Assembly: GCF_010093535.1 (NCBI RefSeq)
Contig: NW_022985187.1
Span: 810,241-874,240, forward strand
Direction: 5' to 3'
DNA length: 64,000 nucleotides
Source of the DNA: Lindgomyces ingoldianus
Taxonomy: Eukaryota > Ascomycota > Dothideomycetes > Pleosporales > Lindgomycetaceae
The notes beneath the pieces are model-generated. The model was not told the DNA's origin and made no database searches. It was given only the letters and a program-made list of their open reading frames with translations. The translations under genes were made by a program, and so were the position numbers. This document shows, in pieces, positions 54,073 to 64,000 of this stretch. Position 1 is the first letter of the stretch. Each line of letters starts with the position of its first letter.

Positions 54073-56573
54073 TTTTATAGCAGGAAAGAGCGAAGATCGT
54101 GTGGGAAGGGAACTGCACCTTGTACTATCATCATTAAGGAAAAAATATGTATAACTGCATGGACAGAGTATGGAACATTAACTATTTTTTTGGTTGGAGT
54201 TGGTCGAGTAGGTATTACAGCAAAATATCCTTTCACACTCGAAATTGTAAGCGACGTCAACCATTATGTCCTCAGTCACACAGGGACGACTTCCTCATCC
54301 TCTTCCGGCACTCGCTCTTAATCGTCTTCAGATTTCGCCAAGAGATCCCATTGCTTAAGAGAAGTTCTAAGCCAACAATAAAAGAGCCTACGCCAAAACA
54401 CTTTATAATCTCTATCCATCTTTAAAAATTCACACGTGCGTCTGCTTGCCCCTCCTTGATAAATAGGAGACATCCGAAAGAAAACACTTCCAATTGTAGG
54501 AATATTGCCCAGAAGATCTTATGCGTCTTAGGCACGACCTTATCACGCCGAAGCTGTTGTTATCCTTCAATTTAACTTACTGTCAGAGTACTGTCAGTGT
54601 CACTCACTCGAACCTTTCCTACTGGAAGTAGACCACATTAAAGTCTACAATGATATGTTAAGACTCATAATGAGTCCACTCAACTATCATATCTGTTTGA
54701 ACTCTGGAAGAATTTTTCAGAGCGTTTTGGGAGATATTTAGGTATTTATAGACAACTGGGAAAGTTGTTCGAAAACCATTTGGGGAGAGGGTGAAGTAGA
54801 GACTGAAGGGTAGAAGGGGTTTCACTGCCCTCTCTGAGTCTCCTTCTCACTTCGGAGAGTGTATACTCTATGCGCAGGGCGCCTAACCTATTATTATAAG
54901 TCCCTATGCCAGTTTTCGCCTCGTTGTTTACATGATTGCCAGTACAGCACTACTTGACACTGGTTTACCAGGCATTAGCGTTACAGTATAATCCTACCAA
55001 ATCCTGTATGTTTGAAGATCCGCTTGCTTACACCGAGTCTAATTAATCGTCTGTGATTGTGCCGTGCCTCCTAAGTCTCCACTGCACCCAATTAAATTCA
55101 GATCATGAAAGCTGTCGCTCTAATTGCTCATATCGCTGGCTCCTACCCTGAGATTGAACCCAAGAATCACATCAGGAAGAATGTTCACTTTTGCTTCCAC
55201 CCTCTATATCTCCGCTTCTGCTACCAGCTGCGCTCCAATGTCACAGATGCGATCACTACAACCGGCCGGTGTATATTTGAACATGTACCCATAGTTGTAG
55301 AGCTCCAGGCAGATCCACACGGGCCCCTGTATTGTTACGATGAGGCTACTTTTGCCGTGTTGAAGCAAGAAGTATAGATTGGGTTCAACGGGTTGTTAGT
55401 GAATCTAGATAGGAATTCGAGTAGGAAGGCGAGGCTCAGTGGCTACTTAAGGGCTCGTATACACCGCTTACACTCGTGGGCCTGCTAGTTCACGATGCTC
55501 TAAACCTAAAGTCAGCATCGGATATGACGACTTGGTGAAGTAACATACCGTTTGATATGCGATTCCTCCGCTCCTCATCTCTTTTGTTCTGCCATTACCG
55601 CCGATCGCGCGTCGCTGCCCCTGCCCCATTATCTGTCATGGTGATCCAATGGGACAGAGGCTGAAGTGAAGCTGGTCCCACTGTCGCTGGCTTGGTGGTT
55701 GGAAGGGCGTGAATTCACCGCGTGAAGGCACTGTCAAGCCTAAATTGAGTTGAAGGAGAGTTTGCGAGTTGAGAGAGTGACGTAGTGCGGCGAAATAGGC
55801 CAATGTTGACCGCTAAACACGCTATCATGTGTTTGAATTTTCCTTGTACAACGAACAAAAGGGCGGGAGAACTCTGCTAATGAGGTCGTTAGTCTTCCCT
55901 TTTCAGTTCACTTTTGGCTGCTTATTCGAACCTCATCTCACCGCCAAAGCGTTTCAGCCCTGTCATATTCCATATTTCAATCTACAGCCCTCACAGTGAC
56001 GTGCTTCGCCCACGCACATGTACTATAAGTCGTAGAGGTATATCCTCATATCTTCAATCATCCGAGTTCATGATGCAGTAACGCTGAAACCACACATCAT
56101 CGGTGCTAGGAGATTGGCGCTCCTTGAATAGATGATGTCCCCTAATATTGCTGTGTGGTTAACAATAGTCGACAACAATGAAGCAGTCTTAACCCAGTGC
56201 TTTTACCCTCAGAAAATAAGGAGTAACATTGGCGAGTAGAGCAACGCTATCGTGGCTAGCTTATCCAAGGGAGCCATAATACCAAATTGTGGCTACTGAA
56301 AAAGACTCCACATGGTTTAGTGGTCGTCATCTCCAACGTTTCGTAGAAGACTAGGCGGTGAGAGGGACGTCAGGTCGGATAAGCTGTGTTTCCGCTCCTT
56401 TGGTTTCCTTGATGCTTGGGGTCGTCCGGAACCTCCGAGCATAATATATGGCCGCAGCAAGCATCAGCGCTGCATGTTCGTACGAAGCGAAACTGGTCCA
56501 TCAGAGCTGAGATGAGAAAGAGTCACGATGCCCGTTTTTGGTGGTGCGGCGATTTTCATGCCAAAGAGGCGTG
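54073..56573. other. 2.5-kb intergenic region
   Basis: No gene is securely recognised. Several word pairs near 54580-54640 form short inverted matches, but no RNA gene could be built from them. One 90-codon frame is listed separately. Confidence 0.4.
55105..55377 (+). CDS. possible small orphan protein (90 aa)
   Basis: The frame starts MKAVALIAHIAGSYPEIEP and ends DPHGPLYCYDEATFAVLKQEV. Its composition is protein-like, with an amphipathic C-terminal part, but there is no recognised family, no splice-linked second exon and the region around it is gene-poor. It may be chance. Confidence 0.2.
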   Translation: MKAVALIAHIAGSYPEIEPKNHIRKNVHFCFHPLYLRFCYQLRSNVTDAITTTGRCIFEHVPIVVELQADPHGPLYCYDEATFAVLKQEV

Positions 56574-57201
56574 TCAGGTGCACCACCCGGTGACTCCCCA
56601 TACGGCCAGGCCTAAGCCAGCCAAAAGCAACGCCGTTGAGGCGCGAATATCCGACGCACCGTGAAGGTTAGCGGCGGAGGAATACGTGGTTCCGTTTGTA
56701 GCTTCGAAGCTCTGGCAAATATTCCCGACTAGTGAAGAATATTCTGATTCAACATTTTCGTTAGCTGGGGTCCGAAATCTAGGTATTGGGATGCAGTTTG
56801 CAGGGTAGCGAATATTGTTAGGTCATGGAAATCCGGAGAATTCAACTTCGAGATTCTCACTTACGAGAGATGTCGTCTGGGGAGCACGTAGAATTGGTCT
56901 TCAGGCACGGCTCAATGGTAAATGTCAGAGCGGAACTATACGAGCATTGGCAGGAGAAATTGGTCATGTCGCAGCGAGTTTTTTCCAGGCCCATGCCCCA
57001 ACACCCATCCTGATAATCGAGTGACAGATATTAGTATCTGATCAAATGCAGAAAACGGATCCAGCTGATGAACCCTTTGTGATTGGCATGATGCTAACGT
57101 ACAGCGCAAGGGGGAAGCTGGGCGGCATAGTCCGCTGGCGTTTGAGCCAAAATAGTTCCCGCGGTGCATAGTGCACTGGGGACGATGGTGGAGAGACGCA
57201 T
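56574..57201 (-). CDS. CFEM-domain GPI-anchored protein
   Basis: Three short exons (57103-57201, 56865-57009, 56574-56764) give 144 residues. Exon 1 is a signal peptide MRLSTIVPSALCTAGTILAQ plus TPADYAAQLPPCA. Exon 2 continues DGCWGMGLEKTRCDMTNF, SCQCSYSSALTFTIEPC and LKTNSTCSPDDIS. Exon 3 gives NENVESEYSSLVGNICQSFE, then a Ser/Ala-rich segment and a hydrophobic end LLLAGLGLAVWGVTGWCT typical of a GPI signal. The mature part has eight Cys with CFEM spacing, including the F-S-C-x-C pair. CFEM proteins sit at the wall or membrane in haem/iron uptake, adhesion or host interaction. Introns are 93 and 100 nt; the second has two acceptors in the same frame (ending at 56765 or 14-15 bases further on). 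Confidence 0.8.
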
Positions 57202-58527
57202 GGCGGGGAAATGTTTCCAAACGTAACGGAATACAAGAAAGCTAGTTCCGGAGAAAAAAGATGTGAAGACTAACGACGATCTTATTCAGAGGAATTGAAC
57301 GACAGGTCAACGGAGGATTACAGAGAAGAACATTCAAGAATCCAAGGCGTGAAGGGTTTCCTAGCCCTTTAGATGAGCATATCAATGTTTCATGACGTTA
57401 TCGGACTCCGGAGTGCCAACGGACATGCTTGCCTTTGACGGACTTGTCGAGCATGAGGCCGGGGGAAGAGTTTGTCCATTGAAACAACGATGCTCGGGAT
57501 GCTCGGGATTTGTGAGATAACTGCAGTGTCCATATTTTTGAATATTGGACAAGTGCAAGGCGCGAGAAGCGGTGATGATGGCGCGAGTAGTCACTGCCTC
57601 AACATGTCAATTTCCGAGCAGGGGGGAGACGACGAAGGATGAAGGCGTCCAGTGCGGCGGATGCAGTGGTGCACGATGTGCGAACAAGTGGCACAAGACG
57701 AGGTCGGGCAAGCCACCTCCGCAAAGGCTATTCTCAGGAGAAAGCTGTGATGAAGCTGAATGGCGAACGGCAAGCATCGGCAGCAATGAGAGGTCGAGCA
57801 GTGACTGACACGACAGAAATCGAGGCTGCAGTCAGCTTGCGACGGTCGGCTGGAAGACTCACGATGGATGCGTCAAGGAAGCTCGGAGCGTCTCGCCAGC
57901 ATTTCGATGTGTCAAAAGAAGCAATCTCTTACCCTCAAACAATTCTCCTCTGGGCACCATCGCACCGTGTGATCAGGCTCGTTTTGGTGCACGTGATAAT
58001 TCATCTTCATTGAGTCGCACGTTCGCTTGGCTGCTGGGCTTGGCTGACGGCGAATTATGTCACAAAAACTAGGCCCTTCACTTGGGCACACAATTCCTCA
58101 TCCCCAACGTGCGCTCGTCCAGCTAGCTGGCTCCCGCAATTAATTGGATTCATGGTGTCATTCATCCTCGCAGCATGACTTTTCTTAGCGCTCCACTTGG
58201 CTCCACATCCCGGGTCCCTGACCGGGACGTGATGCTGTTTCCGCCATCAACTGGGGAAACTCTTGACTAACACGGTACTACGCCGAGGGATCCTTCTTTG
58301 TAGGAAAAGGGAAGATTTTGGGCGTCCGGGGAGAAATCGAAGAATATAAGGAGTCTTGTCCTCCCACTGACCTCATAGTTCACTAACCTTTAATGCGACT
58401 ATTTTCACCGGATCTAATTAGCTTACGAGCACACTTACAGTCCGCTTAGGAGTAGACAACTACGAAGCTACTCCCTGATTTGTTCTTGCAGACAAAGAAC
58501 ACCCCTACTATCGACGACTCCCCTTCA
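57202..58527. other. intergenic, nothing recognised
   Basis: A 1.3-kb divergent spacer between the CFEM gene and the F-box gene. A 124-codon frame at 57639-58013 has no family features. A CAG just before 58492 could be the acceptor of a leader intron for the F-box gene. Confidence 0.4.
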
Positions 58528-60020
58528 ATGCACATCAACGAATTCCCGTACGAAATCCTTTCGAAGATCCTCGACGAAACAACCAAGGGCAACATACGCA
58601 ATGGTCCGACGTACACCTTTGGCCTTTCCCAGGCCCCGCTGCCCCTCCAGAAGGCTTCGCTCCAGCGCTACGTGAGAGGGCCCGTCCCCCCAGAGATGTT
58701 GAAGTGGGACTCGACCTCTGCAATCCGTCTTGTTTGCTGGCAATGGCACCAGTGGGCTTTGGACTATGCTCTCAACGACGTCTACATTCGCCGCTGGAAG
58801 GGTGGGGAGGTAAGAAGCGTGTTCTCATTTGGGGGAAAAGTAAATTAACTCTGGCTTAGCGGTGGGCTGAGCTCTCAAACCGTCGCGAGAGCTACGGTCT
58901 CTATGAACTAATTGACCGACCCACGGGCACGGCTGTCTACCGTGACCCGTTTGCCTCTCTTAAGCATACCGTTCGGACGTTCGACAAGTACCCCGACGTA
59001 GCATCGAAGATCAAGCGCATGTGGTTCCACGGGTTCTACACGGCGGAGACGGATGACTTAGTATTCAAATCTCTTAGGAATTGCACGAGCTTGGTCTCCG
59101 TGTCTCTTCCGTGGACGACTACCCGCCATATGGATTCAAAGGCATGGCGACAGCTACTTCTCGGTAGTGGCAAGCCCCTCCGATCACTGGAGCTCTTGGC
59201 TACCGATCTAACCTCGCAACAGCTCGCCGACCCAGCAAACGAGGTTGATATGCAACCCTTCCAGTCGCTCAATTTCGGTATGCTCCGGCGCTTGAAGATC
59301 TTCGGAGACACGACCTTCATGCCGATCACTGACCGTGACCTGTATGCCATTGCTCGCACGGCACAGCTTGAAGAATTTCACTTGACCTGCATCTCGACCA
59401 TCACCATTGATGGTGTCATGGCTGTCGTCAAGGCGTCGCGCTCTACCCTTCGGGTTCTTGAACACAGCCCACGATCTCAGGATGGGTTCTGGCACCCTCA
59501 CCCAGGGTCACCGAGCGATTCGGAGCACCTCTGCGAGCTTCTTCGGAGCTGCCCCAAGTTAGAAACCCTGTCGATCTCCCTTCCGTCGATGTGCTCGGCA
59601 CTCTTCTCGAATGAGGATGTCAAGTGGGCGGGCGATCTGCAGGTCCGCGCCCTCCACCTCTGCGGCCATGAGCATGGGCGATCCACGGGTGAAGCGCAAG
59701 ATGCCCTCCAGAAGCTTCTTCGCCAGGCTCGTCGCCTCGTCCATCGCCGTGCTAATAGCGTCATCCCGAAGGAATTGTATATTGAATTGTTTTTTGCGGA
59801 CTGTATCTTTGAGCCATCCCTCAACGGTGTCCATGGAGATTTCTCTCTTGCGCAGCTAGCTTCTGGGGGAGCTTGGCCTGAGACGTTAAGTTCCAGTGGT
59901 AAAGGCCCTTACGGCAGCACTGGATTGTACGAGAAGGAGGAAGAAGGACCATTTCAGCGCATTGACGAGGAGGAGTTCCTAGGTGGTGTCCGGCGAAACC
60001 ACTTGTCCATCTCCACATAA
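58528..60020 (+). CDS. F-box-like protein with leucine-rich repeats
   Basis: Exons 58528-58809 and 58860-60020 (intron 50 nt) give 480 residues. The start MHINEFPYEILSKILDETTK resembles an F-box, interrupted by a spacer and completed by IRLVCWQWHQWALDYALNDV. The rest is leucine-rich, with repeat-like units (LRSLELLATDLTSQQL; LEEFHLTCISTITIDGVM; SRSTLRVLEH; CPKLETLSISLPS). Such proteins are presumed substrate receptors of SCF ubiquitin ligases; the family is large and variable in filamentous fungi. The frame is open upstream to 58492, where TTCTTGCAG suggests an untranslated first exon or a short N-terminal extension. Confidence 0.75.
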
Positions 60021-61034
60021 ACAACAAGACCAACGAGACCAACGACTGACGGCCTGACCTAAGTTTTATCCTATCCACTTTCTCCAAAGTTAAATTTTTC
60101 ATGACTCACGACCACCTGCATTAGCGACGGGAGCCTGGTGTTGGGAATACCAGGCAAGCAGCCATATTTGATTGCTGCTTCTATGAGCGTTTTGCAAGAA
60201 AAAGGGGTCCATCAAAAAGCGTTTTTCATTACAGTGATGCGGCGGATATGGGTCATCGACTGTGTTTTTGCGTCAGTAGCATCAGCCCAATAGGGAGGAC
60301 GTATGTAAAATGTGAATATTGATAGCTCATCTCTGCCCAACTCGCCTTGTACATTGCATGCACCCATTGATGCACTTGTTTTCAACAGAACATTGCAAAT
60401 CTTGAGGTGAGGTCTTTGAGGTGCAGCACAACCCAAGCCACGGGACGATCCCCCGCTCCCGTTGCTCAAGCCCGAAATGGCAAAGCTCAAGGCACAATTC
60501 CGAGTTTCTCTGCTTACCCATCGCCTGTGGGGCAAATCACGCGAGAGCAATTAAATGCCTCCTCTTTCCTAAACCTGTTGCGGGAATCAAGCCACTGGCT
60601 TATGAAATAACCTTCAAATACTAGCTAATCACCGACCCCGCGATGCTGCTGATAAACTCGGCGCGGAATAGTGGGATTTTGGCGTTCCGAGTGGGTTGTA
60701 CCCTTGCATGGCGATTTGAAGGGCATTACAAATGGTGAGCTAATCCCGCCAAGAGGACATGACGCCAACCATGTGGAGCTGCTGAGTGTGTACCCTTCCG
60801 CAAGCAGCTGGGCGGTCTTTCTGAAGCACGAACCGATTCCTGCAGGTGGGTTTCGGCTCTGTGATCGGGTCAATTGCACCATCTCAGATCTGGAATCATG
60901 GGAGGGGAATCTGGAGAGTACATAAGGCCCCATGTCCTGCATCCTCACTGCCGTTCTTCACTCTCCAATTGTGCAATTAAGCTTCAGATACCCCATCAAC
61001 TTTCGAAGTAAACAAACAACATCAAATCTTCATA
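60021..61034. other. intergenic, nothing recognised
   Basis: This 1-kb spacer lies between two same-strand genes. Overlapping frames of 60-110 codons occur on both strands without family features. The last 100 bases, with CAACATC and a pyrimidine stretch, look like the leader of the quinone reductase gene. Confidence 0.4.
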
Positions 61035-61964
61035 ATGGCTCCCAAAATTGCTATCGTCTACTACTCGATGTACGGCCACGTCAAGACCTTGGTACGTAGA
61101 GCTCCTTTCTAGCTTGCGAAGTTGCAGGCCGATGTTCAGAGCTACCTCGCGATGGGAGCACTACGAATTTTGCTGACACGCCGCCCAAATAGGCTGAAGC
61201 TGAGAAGAAAGGCATTGAGGAGGCTGGTGGCTCAGCTACCTTGTTCCAGTACGATTTCGACTTCTCTCCCCCACCCCCCCACACAGCGACGCTTTACTTC
61301 ACTATGTACCGCATGCTGACCAAACAATCTTCAGGCTCCCGGAGACCCTCTCCGACGAGGTGCTCGGAAAGATGTATGCGCCTCCAAAGCCTTCCGACAT
61401 CCAGGTCCTCAGTGACCCAGCAACCCTGGAAGACTACGACGCTTTCCTCTTCGGTATCCCAACGCGGTATGGCAACTTCCCCGCCCAATGGAAGGTTCGT
61501 AAATATTATCAGCCTCTTAGAGCTAGAAGTCGTTGGTGTAGATGAAGCTAACGAGATTTAGACTTTCTGGGATATGACTGGTAAGCAATGGCAAACCGGT
61601 GCCTTCACTGGAAAATATGCTGGTATCTTCATTTCCACCGGCACCATGGGAGGTGGACAGGAGTCCACTGCCATAGCTGCCATGTCGACTTTGACTCACC
61701 ACGGTATCATCTTCGTGCCTCTTGGGTACAAATATGCCTTTGGTTCGTGCTCATACAGGCGTCCCATTCAGCGCGTCGGATGCTAACACATTCCATTTTC
61801 CAGGTCTCCTTGCCGATTTGTCTGAAGTCCGCGGCGGCAGTCCGTGGGGAGCCGGTACGTTTTCTGCTGCCGACGGCTCTCGCCAGCCCAGCGCCAAGGA
61901 ACTAGAGCTTGCCACAACCCAAGGCAAAGCCTTCTACAACACCGTCGCCAAAGCATTCCCGTGA
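61035..61964 (+). CDS. NAD(P)H:quinone oxidoreductase, WrbA/Pst2/Ycp4 flavodoxin-like
   Basis: Five exons (61035-61091, 61193-61248, 61335-61494, 61562-61742, 61804-61964) give 204 residues. The FMN phosphate loop is in [15 protein letters not shown], followed by [60 protein letters not shown] and the end [19 protein letters not shown]. Family members reduce quinones by two electrons and protect against oxidative stress; in fungi they associate with eisosome or plasma membrane regions. All four introns (101, 86, 67 and 61 nt) have GT/AG ends and restore conserved sequence. The length is normal for the family. Confidence 0.95.
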
Positions 61965-63283
61965 CTACACGGCAGCGAGGGAAAACAAGATACACCAAAG
62001 GAAGAAATAAAGCAAACGCCATCATCAGCACAGAAAACTACAGAAAATGGATCGGCACCTAAAGCGTCAACGCAGCAAAAGAAAGAGCAAAAGGACAAAG
62101 AAGGTCCTTGTGGGTTGCCCGCAAAATGTGTTGTTTTATAGATATCCATCAATTTTTTAAACTTTCTTGAATCCTAGTTCTCTTCGGTCAATTTTGGGTT
62201 TAGAACGTCTGACTTCAGAACCTTGATACCTTTTACTAGTTTAACGTGATGATGATCCCCACCCTTAGCCATTGGCCGTCTCGACTCTTCTTAGACATTA
62301 CTCCTCTATTGATTCAAATCTTTCAAGGCCTGTTGTTGCTATCACGCGTTTTTTGTCCTTCCAGTTACTTGTGACTGCAGGGTCCAGTCACTTACCTCAG
62401 AAAGACTGTAGCGATTGGTTAGGTAGTTGTATTTTAAAGCCAATATATTCCATTCCATAAGACTTCCATGTAAGTATCTTTTACGGCTTATGATTCTAGT
62501 TTGGTGCGTCTTGACCTGGTTCCCTAGAATCTTCTGGCTGCGTTTGCACTCTTCACCTAGACCCAGGCATAAGCCAGGGCAATTCGAATTTTATGATGTT
62601 TCCACATTAAGTAAGCTGATAGTAAGGATATTCCTCTGCACTCCTTTGCCTTCTCTGAGGGTCTCCGGCCCCCTAGCATATCTTGGTCTTGTGACGTTGG
62701 TAAGGAGACAACATAGGGTACTCCAACTCAGTCAGATAAACGTGCATAAACTTTGTATGACTTGATAGTTCGGTTGTAGCGGAAGAGGTTGGAAGACAGG
62801 AGTAATGGATGCGTATTCCAGGGTTGGTAGACTTTCAGTCTGACAGCGAGTTTAGTTAATGTTTCGTAAATGCAGTCGTCTGAAAATGCAAGGCCGCGGG
62901 TCCTATGTAGTCGTGCTTCCGAAATCCTTTTGGAGAACAGGAGAGCCAAATCAACATTGAATCCAACCGGTAAACAATTTGAAGGGAGTAGATCTAAGTC
63001 CATATTCCGTGCTTACGATGCTCCTGGACACAAGAAAGTTGCTTAACATATGGTGGAGATGGCCAATTAGGCTGGAATGCCCACTTTCCACATTCATGTA
63101 CCGTGGAACAACGGCTTTGGTGCTCCAAAGCCTTCGTAAACATTTGTTTTGTAAGTGCAGTCTTATCATGAAGTCTAAGGAGACGGAGCTGCAACTCCAT
63201 GTGAATGTGTACTAGCACTTTAGAGACACGTTGGTCAGAAAGTAGAAAATTTGCACTATGTGCAAAAACTTATAAAAACATGC
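61965..63283. other. intergenic, nothing recognised
   Basis: About 1.3 kb with no supported gene. A purine-rich stretch follows the quinone reductase stop (about 61975-62100), probably its 3' UTR. Frames further on are short and overlapping. Confidence 0.4.
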
Positions 63284-63289
63284 AAAAAA
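63284..63289 (-). terminator. Pol III terminator of the 5S gene
   Basis: On the minus strand six T directly follow the 5S 3' end, the normal RNA polymerase III stop. Confidence 0.7.
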
Positions 63290-63407
63290 CATACAACAGC
63301 AGGTATTCGCTAGTGGTCACCCACCTAACTACTAATCCACCGGTACCAAGGTTGTCTATCGAAGATCGAACGGGGTTCAGACTGTTCTTGGTCCTATGGT
63401 CGTATGT
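63289..63407 (-). rRNA. 5S rRNA gene (dispersed copy)
   Basis: The minus strand begins ACATACGACCATAGGACCAA and ends ACCTGCTGTTGTATGT. The ends pair (ACATAC/GTATGT, helix I), and the internal block TAGTAGTTAGGTGGGTGACC plus TAGCGAATACC is the conserved fungal 5S 3' half containing the C-box. The arm ACCAAG/CTTGGT is complementary. At 119 bases it has the normal length. 5S genes are scattered singly in Pezizomycotina rather than in the rDNA array. Some internal bases (GTTCGATCT where GTCCG is usual) could be mutations, so a pseudogene is not excluded. Confidence 0.85.
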
Positions 63408-63863
63408 AATGGAGAATCTCGTGAGAATTGTATATACCTGAGTGTACTCTTAGAATAACACTAAGGTTAACAGTGAGAAGCTACAACAGAGCTATTTCTA
63501 GAGAGACAGGGATATAGTAGTAATTATTCTGCGTAGAATTCCTAGTTATAATCAAGTTTAAGCAGTCTAGCAGCGATAGTTAGAAAATGCAGATGATTAG
63601 AGATTGTTGTAGTTGTTGTTAGAACAAGTAAGGCAATGCAGGGTCAACTTTATTCCTCTCACACCTTCTAATAAAGTGCAATTGCTCTAGCAGTATAGTT
63701 TACACCCGCACAGATCTTAGCTAAATTTGCTACAAATATAATCCTCTCTACTTTAGCCTTAAATTCCTTCTAAACATAATAAAAAATAAGTATCTAACTT
63801 TATATTATTATCCTGCCTTAACAACAATACTACATAATCCTAGACTAAGATAAGCAGTCTAAC
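63408..63863. other. AT-rich spacer before an LTR-like repeat
   Basis: No gene is recognised. AT content rises strongly from about 63480 to 63860, with many TA and CA dinucleotides, as in RIP-affected DNA. Confidence 0.45.
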
Positions 63864-64000
63864 TGTCACGGTTATGTTACAGCTATCCAACCCCTGAGTA
63901 CCCTAGGCTTGGCACGGGGTATATAGGCTCCTCGGCCTCCGTACCTCTGCCTCCGACCCTAAGGTTTACTCTCGTTACCCCCCCTATCCTGCATTCCCTC
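63864..64000 (+). mobile_element. start of an LTR-like element, cut by the window end
   Basis: The sequence starts TGTCACGGTTATGTTACAGC and is GC-richer than its flank. About 110 bases match, in inverted orientation, the mutated copy at 43049-43174. The TG start suits an LTR, but no internal domain or second end is visible in the window. Confidence 0.5.

Noticed and set aside
54601..54620. GGTTCGAGTGAGTGAC on the minus strand, similar to the tRNA T-loop/insert junction
   Set aside because: No cloverleaf surrounds it and no branch site or acceptor follows at intron distance, so it is probably a chance match.

Overview
The window is nuclear DNA of a filamentous ascomycete (Pezizomycotina); the class cannot be fixed from the sequence alone. 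Supporting this are short introns, mostly 48-70 nt, with GTANGT-type donors, CTAAC-like branch sites and YAG acceptors; families typical of these fungi (Clr5, CFEM, DUF2417, DUF726, DUF1996, PD-(D/E)XK_12); a lone dispersed 5S rRNA gene; and decayed repeats whose differences and stop codons are mostly C-to-T/G-to-A, as left by repeat-induced point mutation (RIP). Exon joins were worked out by hand from splice signals and frame.

Layout. 1-16.6 kb is a dense housekeeping block: the end of Mex67, a Nudix CoA diphosphatase followed by a 159-base pure purine tract, an F-box/JmjC protein, eIF4A, sorting nexin Snx4, mitochondrial adenylate kinase, Mdm38/Letm1, Nop14 and a conserved unknown protein. 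16.6-27.1 kb is looser and accessory-like: an AAA ATPase, a small unknown protein, a Clr5-TPR protein and a mutated DUF1996 relic. 27.1-40.5 kb is again gene-dense: a DUF2417 membrane hydrolase, PP2A methylesterase, Utp23, a DUF726 protein, an STK16/Env7-type kinase and a dipeptidyl-peptidase 5.

41.0-47.5 kb is a repeat island. It opens with a tRNA-Ile(UAU) gene carrying the usual anticodon intron plus a 53-base insert in the T-loop that looks like a spliceosomal intron. It continues with five copies of a short terminal-inverted-repeat element, a solo LTR nested in one copy, a transposase tail, two pairs of transposon terminal repeats, and a broken PD-(D/E)XK nuclease-like gene lying inside the inner pair. 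47.7-54.1 kb returns to genes: an unknown protein, an outer-membrane-type cysteine synthase head-to-head with a MidA/NDUFAF7-like methyltransferase, a citrate-lyase-beta-like protein and Tvp23. 54.1-64 kb is sparse: a three-exon CFEM/GPI protein with no long open frame, an F-box protein, a WrbA/Pst2-type quinone reductase, a 5S rRNA gene and the start of an LTR-like repeat that also occurs, inverted and mutated, at 43.1 kb.

Genes are transcribed singly; the only grouping is by shared divergent promoters (for example 62 bp between two start codons at 50.15-50.21 kb). The strongest unusual observation is the tRNA gene with an intron-like insert in its T-loop.
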